A stretch of DNA of 60,000 bases, taken from NCBI RefSeq assembly GCF_963678635.1, contig NC_087068.1, positions 36,033,436 to 36,093,435 of the forward strand. Direction: 5' to 3'. This DNA is from Symsagittifera roscoffensis. Taxonomy: Eukaryota > Xenacoelomorpha > Acoela > Convolutidae. Each line of letters opens with the position of its first letter. Position 1 is the first letter of the stretch. This document shows positions 11,200 to 23,400 of this stretch, piece after piece. A program made the position numbers and the translations under genes. The notes under the pieces were generated by a model. That model was not told the DNA's origin. It searched no databases and saw only the letters and a list, made by a program, of their open reading frames with translations.

Positions 11200-12065
11200 G
11201 AATTATGGGGACGTTTTGAGGAATTTTGGCAATTTTTTACTTTTTTCCCAAAATTTTTCGAAAAATTTTGGTCAGTAGGTTCGAGTCGTAAGCCAATCCA
11301 AAAACTAGGTCAGTACCTCTTGTCTATGTTCCGTTTTTCTGGATTTTCAATCCGTTCACAATTATCCAAAAATTTTGGTATCGAGAAAAAATGCCAAGTA
11401 AATTGACTAAAAACCGATTGTAAGTTATTTCAGTTCAATAGAAGTGCCCAACAATTTTGAGTGTTGAGAAAAAATTACCGGTTGCTAGCTTGCGCAAAAA
11501 TTTAACCATAGAAGACATCGTATAAATGTTTATAGCACAACTAGAATGTTTTTAAATCAGTAGAATTTTACAGTTTTGGAGATTGTGCGGTCATCCGTTG
11601 GGAACAAGCCTGAGTTGTTTTCTTTTTCTAAAACCCTCTCTTTAACTCTCAGGACTGTACTCGTTCATTGAATTGTTGGCCTCTGCTGTGGGTCTCAAAA
11701 ACCACGATGGGAAGTTGGCGCCTTGACATCACACCTCGTTTATGAAGACACCTTGTCAGGGAAGAAACCGCGTCTGGGAATACTCGTCGTCTGCGAATAC
11801 ACGTCACCTAATAACCGTGGTCTGCAAATTCACGTCTGAGAACAAACAGCGTCTGAAAATTCACCTCGGATAACAATACACTGGCGACAGGGCGGGATCC
11901 CTTTGTGGTCGCCACCACTCTTCTGGAAAAAATGCGCTCGGGTCTGGCGAATATCGAGTAATTTATGGAGGCCAGCGATTAGAGAGTAAATTACGTCGCC
12001 GGTTTTGCCAGTAATATAACTTGTATGACGAAGCTCTCATTAACCGAAATTAGGGCACTAAGGTC
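11200..12065 (-). other. BEL leader, non-coding
   Basis: No convincing ORF in element sense. It holds a diverged GTCTGRRAAYWCACGTC-type short repeat near 11770-11870. Function cannot be assigned beyond its position between the PBS and the leader hairpins. Confidence 0.4.
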
Positions 12066-12083
12066 TCTTGTGGGGCGCCAAAA
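12066..12083 (-). promoter_or_regulatory. Putative BEL primer binding site
   Basis: Just inside the element's 5' LTR the - strand reads TGGCGCCCCACAAGAGA after one or two T. The TGGNGCC start is the usual complement of a tRNA 3' CCA end. The priming tRNA is not identified. Confidence 0.5.
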
Positions 12084-12599
12084 TGTGCGCTCAATCTCCG
12101 TAAATCAACAAATATGAAGGATCAAGAAGTTTAAGTTAATGAGAGCATTTATCGGTAAAAACTCATCATAATCTCGGTCGAGCAAAAACATCGTATAACT
12201 TCAATCATATTGATCACCAATTCACAGCTTCAAAACAAATTGGCGCAAGCTGGCCACAAGAACCGGTCGGTAATGTCCTTGAGACAAATTGCTCTTTTTA
12301 AAGGTCAGCCTTAATCAAGGCTGAACCAAATTAGAGCGAAAAGACGGTTAAAATAAGTTTTGGAGGGGGGGGGGGGTTCGAACCTGGTTACGGAGCATCC
12401 CATCAAGTTCGGGGCATATTTGAATTCTAGAAAGGAAATGACCTAGGCGGGATTCGAACCGGCGCCGAACCCGCCTGGACGCACCATGTATACGCTCGGC
12501 TACTGTCCCTATATGCATTCACATTTATATGCATTTATACTCTCGCACATTTGCGTTTATATGCATTTGTACTTCTTGTTTTATGTTTGCGCTGCAACA
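12084..12599 (-). repeat. BEL/Pao LTR (5' LTR in element sense)
   Basis: 516 bp with TG..CA ends on the + strand. It differs from its partner by about 5% and by short insertions (AAAGGTCAGCC near 12300; ACATTTATATGC near 12520). It carries the same tRNA-like segment at 12446-12508, in which the stem-forming CCCGCCTGG differs from CCCGCGGGG in the partner. Confidence 0.9.
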
Positions 12600-13990
12600 G
12601 ATAGGGAAGTGCTCTTTATTGCCTTGAAGGGTTTTGGAATCTCAGGAAAGTTTATCAGTGTGATTGAAGCACTCCCTCCAAATCCTTCGGCAAGCTTGAC
12701 AAGGAAAACACCTTTGTAGTGAATCGAGGGGTATGGCAAGAGTGCGCTTTGGGCCCCTTGCTGTTATGATTTTTTTGACTTCTTTCTAAGTAAGACCAGG
12801 GGATAGAAAAATAATTTGCATACGCCGATGTTCTGGCTTTGATCTCTGACAACCAAGCAATTGCTACCAGGTCGCTGAATGAGATGGCAAAAACTTTTGG
12901 AATGGCTCAATTGAAAATATCTGTCGAGAAAACTAAAAGTATTGTATTCAACACCAAAGACAATACCAATGTCCCCATCAATGTGCTCAGTGATCAAGTT
13001 GAACAGGTTAACCACTTTAAGTACCTCGGCAGCAGCATATCATCTGAAGGCAGCGCTGACAAGGCTATCAGTGCTCGCATTTCTAAGACAAGGATAGCAT
13101 GCTACGTCTTAGACCGACCCTGGTGTCAAAAAAGTTGACACTAAGAAACAAGGGTATCCTCGTCGACACTTTCCTAAATCCAGTTTTGCGATACGGCTTA
13201 GAGACCTTTGTTAGATCAGAAGCGGTTATACACTGTGCTAAAAGAATGCGTCTTAGACTAGAAAAGTGAAACGAAATGAAACAAAAGGAATTGAATGACA
13301 AGGTAAAAACAACGCCAATCGCACACCAACTATGCAGGAGAAGTGTTCAACTGTGTACGCGTCTTTTAAAAACATCGGAATCGATAGCTTGAATGATCTT
13401 TTTGAAGGTGCAAAAAAACTGTGACAGAAAGTTTCATAACAAAAAAGAGATGAACAGGCATCTCAGAGATAATCCCTCAAATTTGTCGGTCCAGACCTCC
13501 GATACTAACCATTTTGATAAAGAAATTGAAAATATCAAAGTAATTGAAAGAACAGCAGACATCTCACGATGGCCCAGCAACGGGGGTTCAAGTAAGGCAA
13601 ATTAGACTATTCTTTAAACGACTGCAACAAGGTTTATGTCTATATCAGTGGTTGGACTAAACACATGCCAAACTGCCACCCGTATGAGAAACTGATCAGC
13701 GCGTCAGAACCGACCGTCTCACCAACCTAGATGAGTCGGCAATCCTTCGCATCAAATCAAGACACTAGCTAATGTGATGAGAGGCTAACGTGTCCGCTCT
13801 GCTCTGATCGGTGCTCTGTTAGAAAGTCAAGGATCAATCCATGTTATGTGAAGCACCGATATCCGCGGGTCAAAGCAACGCCAATGCCCGAGCCGCCAAT
13901 TCATTTTGGCGGTGTCCCATTGCGAACATTCAAGAGGCAAAATTGTGCAGAATGTAGCGTAATGACCACGACTACTACCTCGGAAAGGTA
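12600..13990 (+). mobile_element. Degenerate LINE, 3' portion (copy A)
   Basis: RT resumes as REVLFIALKGFGISGKF, then YADVLALISDNQAIA near 12825 (the family box is YADD, so the second Asp is Val), then VEKTKSIVF and FKYLGSSISSEGS. Farther on there is a C2H2-like NCDRKFHNKKEMNRHLRDN near 13420 and a Cys-rich CPLCSDRCSVRKS near 13795. Frameshifts and stops are frequent. The same order of motifs occurs at 27940-29330. Confidence 0.75.
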
Positions 13991-14099
13991 GAACTGGTTC
14001 CTGGTGGTGACTTTCATTTCGTTTGAATAGTTCTATGATTTGATAAAGTCAAAACCATTGCCCCAGGCCCTTACCAGCTGGGGTGCAGATGGGAGGAAC

Positions 14100-14350
14100 T
14101 TACAGGGGATCAGTAGAAAAATAATGCTGTAATCAGAATAAACGGTTGAAAAAAAAACAGAAAACAATACAAGGACGGGAGTCGAAGCGCCATTTTTGGC
14201 ATGCTCGATGAAGTCATTATTGAGTAAAACGTTTTAAATACTAAAAATTGGGGTAAAATTTGCTCATAATCAGAATATACGGTTGAGAAAACAAGAAACA
14301 AAAAACAACAAAAAGTACCAGGACAGGATTCGAACCGCAGCCTTTGACAA
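14100..14350 (-). repeat. Two tRNA-derived SINE-like pieces in tandem
   Basis: Two related segments start with ATCAGAATAWACGGTTGA and an A-rich tract, then GGACGGGAGTCGAAGCGCC (about 14174) and GGACAGGATTCGAACCGCAG (about 14322). On the - strand the latter is GGTTCGAATCC, a B-box. The second ends about 30 bp before the S1-exon acceptor. The same pair is at about 29450-29690. Confidence 0.6.
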
Positions 14351-14373
14351 GGTCGATAAGATTTTGTATTCAG

Positions 14374-14481
14374 GGCGATGTATTTGGCGGAGGCTAAGGT
14401 GGAGATGGAGAAGCACGACTTTGTCACACAGGAGAGACATTTTGGGGATGCGGTCATGTTCGCGATCGCCATCATCCTCAG
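14374..14481 (+). CDS. Channel exon: S1 start (copy A)
   Basis: Acceptor TTGTATTCAG, donor AG|GTGAGT. Encodes AMYLAEAKVEMEKHD, FVTQERHFGD and the first half of S1 (AVMFAIAIILR). Three differences from copy B, all synonymous. Confidence 0.85.
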
Positions 14482-17400
14482 GTGAGTTGTAGTAATTCAA
14501 AGTGGTTTTTCTTCACAAAAGTCTGCAAATGCGACTAAAAGTTACATCAAGACCTCTAGGGTTACTTAAGACTATACGCAAAAATTATATAGGTCCTTTA
14601 GGTGTTGTTTGCAAAAAATTGACCTTTTAGTTTCTGTGGTTACTACAATCTACGAGAATTCTATGATCAAACAAAAAGAACTAATATAATTGAATGAATT
14701 TGTGCCTAGGTTGTATAATACAGTTCTGCACCATGCTTTTAAAATTGAATTAAAAGGTTCAAAATTCAGTGTTTATCAAACTCGGCTATTACACTTCGTA
14801 TGTTCGCTCCATTTGATTTGCGCAAACATTTGTGCATTTTTCATGTGTTTCCAGGTGTGCTCTGGTGATGTTGACTCTGGGCCTGATGACTTTCTTCTAT
14901 CAGACTCCCAGACGCATATTCTCCGGCTCACTCTTGGGGGCACGTAAGTTGAGCCATGTCAAGTTAAACACTATTTAAGTCAAGAGAGAAATAAGCTATT
15001 TCGACTTTAAATATTTATCGACAACATTGAACACGTTTCGTTTTTACGGGGTAAGAAAATGTAGTTTTACCTAGAACCATGTTTTCATTTAAAACAAAAC
15101 TGAAATTGACACACGTCGTCCTTTTTTCGGGTTCTGAGCAATTGTTGTCGAACATATTTTGAATCTCTTCAGCTATCTTCGAAGGATTCCTCTATCTTTT
15201 CTACCTTTCTCGAATGTAAGGGATGGAATTTGAGAAGGAGTTAAATGAAGAGGTATCAAAAGGCTAACTCGAAGGCACAGAAATATGAGGCTACTTAGAG
15301 GGTAGAATCCTGAGAAGATGTGTTTTTAGGTTTCTTCGTGGTGCTGCAGACTATTCTGTACCCGACTGAGGCGGCGGATGTGTTGTTGACCATCGCACAC
15401 TGTGACGACATCAACCACCTCCGGTCCAGGGAGAAGGCAGAGTTCCTGCTGAACATCCTCTCCTTCTTCTGCGACCTCATAGGTGAGCAGCAGTTGACGT
15501 CATAACGAGTAACTGGCAGGATTTAAAACACTTCAAATGCGTGATTCCATTTTTGCTTCAAAATTTTAAAAGCGTCTAGCAAATCAGTTTGCGAAACTGT
15601 TTTGAAGTTGGTCATTCAGTTACGTCTCGTTTGAACGCGTTCCTAAAAGGCTAGGAAGCAGCCTGGATGCAAAAAATGGCAGCTTCACAGAAACCGTAAA
15701 TGCTTTTCTGAACTTTTATAAGACGCGTAGGAATTTGACGTGAATCAAGGGCGTGAATAATAAGTTTTTGACGGAAAGACGGGGATTAGCTAATTTTCAG
15801 TGTTAGAAAAAGATTTGCTCTATATAATTTTCTTCGCAGCTGGTAAGTTTCGAAAAACTTGTAGACGTTTTCAGAAAACGTGACTTCTAATTGGGTTTTC
15901 AATTGGCTCTTGTTCTGTTGGTAGGTCAAAATGGATATGTGTAAACTCTACCAAAGATAGACAAATATACCAACACTACATTGGAATTAGCATGTACCTT
16001 CTGCTGATTTTTGGCTCCCCTAAACTCGCAAGCCACCCCCACCCCTTCCTCATCTCCGAGTCCGTTTCTCCGAGATGCAATTCCCTGATTGTTTTGTGTA
16101 TAGTGTTGGCGTCGGATGATCTGAGTGTGTTTGGCTGTGTGCTCTACCTGGTGACTGTCGTGCTTAACCTATTCGGAATAGACGGAATATTCAACTCATA
16201 CTCATACTACAAACTAGGATACCTCAAGGTCAACCAATCCCTTGTAGCACCACGCACTCAGACTCGAGCAACTATAAAACAGAGGATGTTTGGGCAACCT
16301 TGAATCGAAGTTGAAATTGATCTCAATTGAAAGCATTGAGTTTTTCATAGTTAATCTTTCCCCGTATAGCAGCCAAAGGGGTTCTTATTTTTAACCAAGC
16401 ACCATGGGAGAAATGGTTAGATAAAATCTTGAAAACATTCCTTTTTTAACGTGATTCCATGTGTTCATTGTATGTGACTGGTTGTGTTGCAGGTGATCAG
16501 TGTGCTGAAGATAGGAGTGATGGTGTTGATGTTCGAATACTGTATGGCCTGCATCATGTTCGCCATGGCCTGTCCCACCATTTTCACCCAGTGGGGGCTG
16601 ACCACTAATCAGCCCATGGACCAGATCAAGTCATACGAAGAGTAAGAAAGCTTCCCATATTTGAATGGTCGTGCTATCTATTCTGAAAAGAGCGGGCTTT
16701 ATTTTTATAATAAATTTTAGAGAAGAGCGCGTCAACAAAACACAAATTTTTTGAAAAAAAAAGCCCAATAAAACACTTTGATTTCGGTTTTTTGCCAAAG
16801 TTTGCTTGCGGCGCAACGAAGAGGTGTCTTCATCAACCCACGCACTGAAAGCAAAAAAGCAAAAAAGAAAAGAAAACAAGGACAGCCTGTTGCTGTGCAA
16901 GTAGCTCAGAATGTTGCGTTCACATTCATTGAAGTCTACATGTTTTTTCTTTCAAAAGAGTGTCGTTTTCAAAGTGTGGAGTGATTGAGAACTATACTTT
17001 TTCTCGACACTGGAACACTTTTTTTGAATAACTTTTAATGTAGTACGAATCCCAAATGAAAAGGCTGATTTTAAAAGGAAAAAAACTAAAATACACCCAA
17101 ATACAAACAATAATAGCCGGACTATTGTTCAATTATCACAGAATGTTCCGACCATAGTCTTAAATATACAACAAAGTTTTTTTAAAATATTGTCGTTTTT
17201 TTTTCGGCGTGGTGTGATAAAAGGAGCTAAGAAAACAACTGGAAATTAGGACAGTCATAGCAAAATAAGCAAATTGAAAAACAAATTTTGTCGAGAAATG
17301 ACAAAAAAACTTTAAAAAAAAACTTTTCGATAAATTTTTAAGGTTGTTTTTGCTGTGCTATCAAAAACCTTAAAAATTTTGATTCCAAAATTGATTCCAA

Positions 17401-20400
17401 AAAAGGTGCTCAAATAATGATTCCAATTTTGATTCCAAAAAAGGTGCTCAAATAATCAAATTAAACTAACGTTATTCAAGTAAAACTAAGTTTTTTTTTA
17501 AATTTGGCTAGTGTAAGTTTTTAAGCTATTAAAATGAGACTGCTAGCGCGCTTTAGTCTCTCAAAATAAGACGAAAAATCAAAAAATTTAAAACCGGTTT
17601 TTCTCGACACTGGGAAAGTAATTTTCGAGTTTTTATAAATGTGGTTTGAATCACGACTGTATGGGCTTCAAAATGATACATCAGTCAGCCCAGTCGAATG
17701 ATTATTTGTAATACTTGATTTTGCGTGGAGAAGTAAGAAAAAAAAGAAAAAAATAGACACACCCGAACACAAAGTTCCTCCCCATTTTCAATGGTCGCAA
17801 CAAAAAGTTCCTCTTCATTTCGATTAGTCAGAACAAAAAACAACAAATGTCTGGTTAGGCCGCAGGCAAGAGGGGGCCAATTCGTTATAAGGTCCAAAAT
17901 TTGTATTTGATCAACTGTTCAAATCTTCCTTTATAGGGGGGGGGGGATTACAAGGAACTATAGGGGAGCATAGAGTTATCTTGATCCAAAATTTTTAAGT
18001 GAGCTGAAACTTTCCAGATCAAGGTCATTTATCGCAGGTCTTTAAGTGTACTTGATGGAGATAATTGGACTGAAATCAATTTCACTCTTTGCTTAGTGTG
18101 CAGAGTGAAGTGGACCAGGATGTAGCGGCTTTAAACCTGCAGCCTCAACCGATGGAGTTCTTGTAAGCTCACCTTACATCATTTTTTTCAAAAAAATGTA
18201 CACATCTCACCACATCCAATGTTAAATCAAACTGAATAGTTAATAAATTAAACAGAAAAAGTAGTAAAATGACATGTTCCCTGGGTAATATTCCTTTTTC
18301 CGTTTCTTCTGTTCAAATTTCATCCTTTTTCCGGTTTCCTCCCTTTTTCCTGTTTGAAAGATGACTTTGAATGAAGATGAGAGTTGTTTGATGACGATGT
18401 TGATAATGTTTCAGCAAACGGGCAGGTCTGGTTCCGCTGGCCAGGGCCAAGGTGACAAACCAGACGTGCTACATCTACAGCTGGTGGAGTCTGGAGCAGA
18501 AGAGGAACATCACCTACACCTCATTCATAGACACGAACCTGTTCGAACAGATCCTGCAGTCATACTACTACGCTGTCATTGTCACCACAAATGTAAGATC
18601 CATTAAGCACTATTACATTGTAAGTTCCATTGATTGAAGTATCAATGGTCCATTTCCTATGGCGAGTTAGCTGTTAAATTTTATCAACTCCGCAAGTTGT
18701 GTTAAATTTGGTAGTTAAGTTTTGGTGGGTCCCTAAAATTTAAAGGTAGCTACAATGAGGGTAACTACAATCAGCAGGAGACATTCGTGCAGACATCCCG
18801 GGCTTATCTTCATTGATCGAAAATGCTAGTCATACAATTCCATAAATCAAGTCTATGAAAAACGCTAGTCATACAAATTTCATACATATTTGCTAAAACA
18901 GTGTAACTGATTTTAAAACAACTTTTTATCTTGTTTTGGCATAAAATTCGGTGTATTGTGTAACAAATTAAAAAACTGTTCGCCAAAAAATGCTAATTAT
19001 AACTTTTCCATAAATAACACGCCACCCTGGATACTTAAAAATTGGATTATTTTTCCATTTCTCGAATTGCCTAATTATTTTGTATTGCATCCTTTCGCAT
19101 GCCTGGGGCAATGCAGGATTAATTAAAACTTCTTATTCGAAAAATTGGAATAATAAAAAATGTTTAGCCGTTTTTTGAAAAGTGTATGATTAGCATTGTT
19201 CAATATATGACAATTGTACGATTAACTTTTTTGGTCAACCCGAGATATCAATTCTTGTTGTAACCAATACTTGAGTTCACTAAATATTTATTACTTAAGT
19301 TCATTATGTTTCGATTATTAATTAATTGTTTAATGGCTCTTATTCTTTGACACTAAAACAGGTGGGCCTTGGAGAGATGTACCCGAAAGTGATGAGTTTC
19401 AAACAGATCACGGCCATCATGGCTCTAATCGGACTGCTCTTCTTCATGCTCATAGGCAACATCATCTCGTCCTACCTAGTCAATGAAGGTCCCGTCTCAA
19501 ATTTGATTAACTTTATCATACAACTGGTAACAGACTAACAATGATATTATCAAACGTCGTCATGTGCTATGGTTATAAGTATCAGCTCGAAAAAATAACA
19601 GGTCTTTTATAGTGATTTTTATTTTCAAAAACTTCATTTTTTTGTGTATCAAAACTGCAGCCGCCTTGAGATTTTATAGGATTTAAATTGCAAAAAAAAA
19701 CGAACAATGAAATGTAATCGATTATAAGATAAAAGCTTTAAAAAACTTTTCCATTGTTAAGAGTCGATGAGCGCTGTAAAGACTTTTATATAGGTCGCGA
19801 TGATTTTTTTGTTGTTTTTTTCTACTTTGTTTTTAACTGCAGAAGCTACAAATTTTGATTTTGAGATTTCTCATCAGAATAAAAACAACCATTTTTACCT
19901 TTCTTTACCTTTCTCAAATTGAGTTAATTGTATCAAAAAACATCCAACATTAATTGTTCCTAAAAATCAGAGAGCTTCAAGGTCACGTATTTTTTTCTTT
20001 GAAAATCGAATGTTGAAATTGTTTCGAAAAACAAATTAGTATTGTTTTTTGTTTCCTTCACCTGATTGACACTTTTTCAACTCTCTAATGGCAATGTTTT
20101 GTCCTCAAATTGTTTATCTGTCTTCTTGTACATTTTTGCTTGCGTTTGTTAACTTTCCTTCATTAACTACGTCAATCCTTCATAATTAACTCTTCATCAA
20201 ATTGATACCTTATTGCATCCACCCCACCCCCCTCCCCCACTTTTAAGTACCCAGCCATTGCTAAACTGTTTTCCTTTTTTCCATTTTATTCTTGGCTTAC
20301 TTTATTTTTCTTGATGACCTTCTTGAGATGCGTTTTTTAAAACAATTTGCAAAGTTCCTGGAAGAAAAAACAGGCCAAAAATCTTGTTTTTACGAACTTG

Positions 20401-23400
20401 TTGTAGTTTTGTAACCAATTTTTTTTATAAGCCTAACATTTATGAGGGAGGATAATGGCGAGGAAGAGCCATATTTGGGGCAAGGTAATTATTTTTTAAT
20501 ATTTTTTTTAGATCTTACAAGGTAGAAAACTAGATAGCAAAAAAAACTTCCCTTTGAATAAGGCAACCTATAAATTGCAAACACAACAGTCAATTTTTGA
20601 ATGTACTGAAAAGATTTTGAAATGTGCGATTTTTTAACAAAGAAAAAACAATTTTAATTAAATTTAAACAATTATATCGATTAAAATGGGTTTTACTGAG
20701 ATTAAAACTAGCAAGACAATAATCTATTTTAGACAAGTTATAATCAATTATTTTTTTAGTTCTGTCGAAATTGACAACAAGATGCTATAATTACTTTTTA
20801 TCCATGAAACTCCAATAAGGTATAACAATAATTTTGTAAAACATTTATTGCAAAGTTCTAAGGTTTTTTAATTTTGAAAGACATAACTTTTTGAAAACCG
20901 ACTCAGCTCGCGGCATTTTTTGCTCCGACTCGCGGCATTTTTGGGCGGTAACTGATTTTGTCCAAAAACACACCGTATTCATAGTTTCTTCGCACCACTG
21001 GTGGTGCTCCAAAGAAAAAATCCTTTTTTACCTGATGGCTTGCTCGCATAATATCGAAAACTATCAAGAGTAATGAACGCAGTGAGTACATTATATAGTC
21101 TTGCTGATTTTTTTAAGGAAAAACTATTAAATTTTATCCATGCTCAAATTTGATTTTTCGCGGTTTGACTTCTGATTTATTTTCAACTTCAGTTCATTTC
21201 CTGTGTTTACTTGTGGAGAAAATTAGGAGCTAATTTTAGATTTTACTCTGTAAAATGCCTGTTTTCAATGTACATTTTGGAAAACATTACCTTCGAAATT
21301 CAGTAAAAATTTTACATTGACCGAGTCAAGGTGCCAATTTCTGTGAAACTGTGAAAGTGCCAATTTTTGGTTTCAATGACTTACAATTGTAATCCGGGTC
21401 CAAAAATGTCAGTTTTTCCAATCTGCACTAAGTTTTGCATCGTAGTGAAATCTTTCCTGAATAAGCGGAGTAAAAAAAAAATTCAAGCAACGTGAAACAT
21501 TTTCAGCGAGAAAATGGAAACAATCAGTATGAATTTTTTAAACTAAACTCAGGCTTTTCTTAATTTGTCATGCAAAGTAAAAAAAACTTAGAGCAGATGA
21601 GGAAAACTGGCATTTTCCGACCCGTATTTCATTGGTAAGTCATTTAAACCAAATATTGGCACTTTCACAGATGGTAGCTCTGATAATTTGCTCTCGGTCA
21701 ATGTAAAAATTTTTCATTGTTGTCCAAAATATAAAAAACATTCTTGTCCAAAATGTAAATTGAAAAAATGCATTTTACAGAGTGAAACCTAGAATTTGCG
21801 CTTATTTTTGTCCGTATGTGTAGAAAAAGGTAAACTCAACTATCGAGCTGTAAAAACGTTAAGTTTGCAAAAAAACTTGATTGACTTCTAATTTCGAAAG
21901 TGGAGTTTAAAAATCAGACTTCCCAGCAAAATTGAAATTTTATCTATTGATTCAGTTTTCTCACATTGGGTTAATTTTATCAGAAAAGCACCAAGCATAC
22001 ATTGTTCTAGAAATTCAAAGAGCTTAGAGGGCATCTATTTCGATTTTTTCAACAAAAGCAGTGTTTTTTTTTCTGGTTCCTAGCGTTCGTTACTCTTTTC
22101 CAACTGTAAGTTGGTTATGATTATCTATCAGGGTAAGTTTTCTCAACCCGAGCAAGAGTCCGACATTGAACTAATATTACTTACAAATTTGCATTGTCCT
22201 TTATATTATATGAGCATATATAATGGTTGGTTTAAGATATGAATCTGTCGTATTGGAGACAGCTGCTGTATGTGAGGACTCAACACTTGAAGTGGCATGG
22301 GGCCAAGAAGGAGATAATAGACAGTCTGAAGAGACTCTACAATTACACATGGCGCATGACCAGAGGTGACTGCTGGCCAGGGGTGGATCTAGGATTTTCT
22401 CAAGGGGGGGGCAAATTTCACAAAAATTCAACATTTGGTCGACGTGTTTTTTTTTAGGCCGACCAACTTGATTTTCCTAGCTCTCCAGAAGCACTAAAAT
22501 GAAGCACTTTGACCTTTTTTTAAAAAAAATGAAGCACTTTGGCCGTTTTTAGGCTCTCTTTGGGCAGTTTTAGCCAAAAAACTGCGTTTTTTGGCGGGCG
22601 CTCCCCCATTAAATTAGTATATATTGGCGCGCACCAAAGGCGCTTTTAGAAATTTTTTAGGGTCAACCAGCCAAAAATGAAGGCCCTAAATTATTACCAA
22701 AGAGGGCCACTTTGGGCAGTCAGGGGGTCGAGTCCATGAGAAAAGCATAACCAACCCCCCCCCCCCCCCCCCCCCTAAATCAGCTACTGCTGCTATCATT
22801 AACATAACAAAACCGTCCCCCTCCCCTCAAATAATGGTGAATAACCTTTGCGCTGTATATATTTTGTCGTGTTCATATTTTTTGCAGCAGATCAAGGAAA
22901 CAAAAATATGAATTATCGAGAAACTAAAGAAAAATCATTTGATTTATAGTTAAAGAAGAGGCATCCGAATACTGAAACTATTTAAGAGCACAAATCACTA
23001 CGCTATTCCGCTGATGTTTTTTAATAGGAAAAGACATAGCACAAGCTATGAGTGAGATGAACTCATATCAGAAGGGAGAAGTTGCCTATGCATTGTACAG
23101 TCAGTACCTGAAGAAACTCACCTTCCTCAAGAAGGAGTCCGACGCCAAGGACGATCATGACATCCGAGAGGCCTACAGGGCATGCAATAAACTAGTGTGT
23201 GCCAAGATGAAGACTCACTTCTACAATAAAGAAAGTGTCATTCTGAAGAAACACGACTTGTGCAAACAGGTCTGATTGGTGTATTAAGTGGGGGTTACCA
23301 TATAAGTATGCTCCCCATTTAAGTATGACTCAATTTAACGGCACCCATTTTTGCTAAAACAATTAACTGTTTTAAATTTCTCCTGAACGTATCTGTGTGG

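Larger units (their letters stand above)
6069..12599 (-). mobile_element. BEL/Pao LTR retrotransposon, defective
   Basis: A 6.53 kb element on the - strand with TG..CA LTRs (6069-6559 and 12084-12599) and a perfect 5-bp target duplication GATAG (6064-6068 and 12600-12604). The uninterrupted site is seen at about 27931-27945. BEL/Pao identity rests on the integrase motifs, the DUF5641-like domain and the RNase H with KARVAP and IPKLELQAALL. Protease and RT are absent: a Gag-like N-terminus runs directly into RNase H, and about 1.13 kb is tandemly duplicated. It is therefore a deleted, non-autonomous or dead copy. Confidence 0.9.
3642..14373 (+). other. Intron 1 of the channel gene (copy A), retroelement-filled
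   Basis: A 10.7 kb GT-AG intron between the linker exon and the S1 exon. From 3642 to about 4560 it is AT-rich with nothing recognisable. It then holds a degenerate LINE (4560-6068 and 12600-13990), interrupted by an antisense BEL/Pao element (6069-12599), and two SINE-like pieces just before the acceptor. Confidence 0.65.

Noticed and set aside
20454-20482. A possible mini-exon (GGCGAGGAAGAGCC...GGCAAG|GTAATT) between S6 and C-linker
   Set aside because: No acceptor choice keeps the frame into the next exon, several create stops, and direct joining of 19488 to 22237 already gives the CNG spacing.
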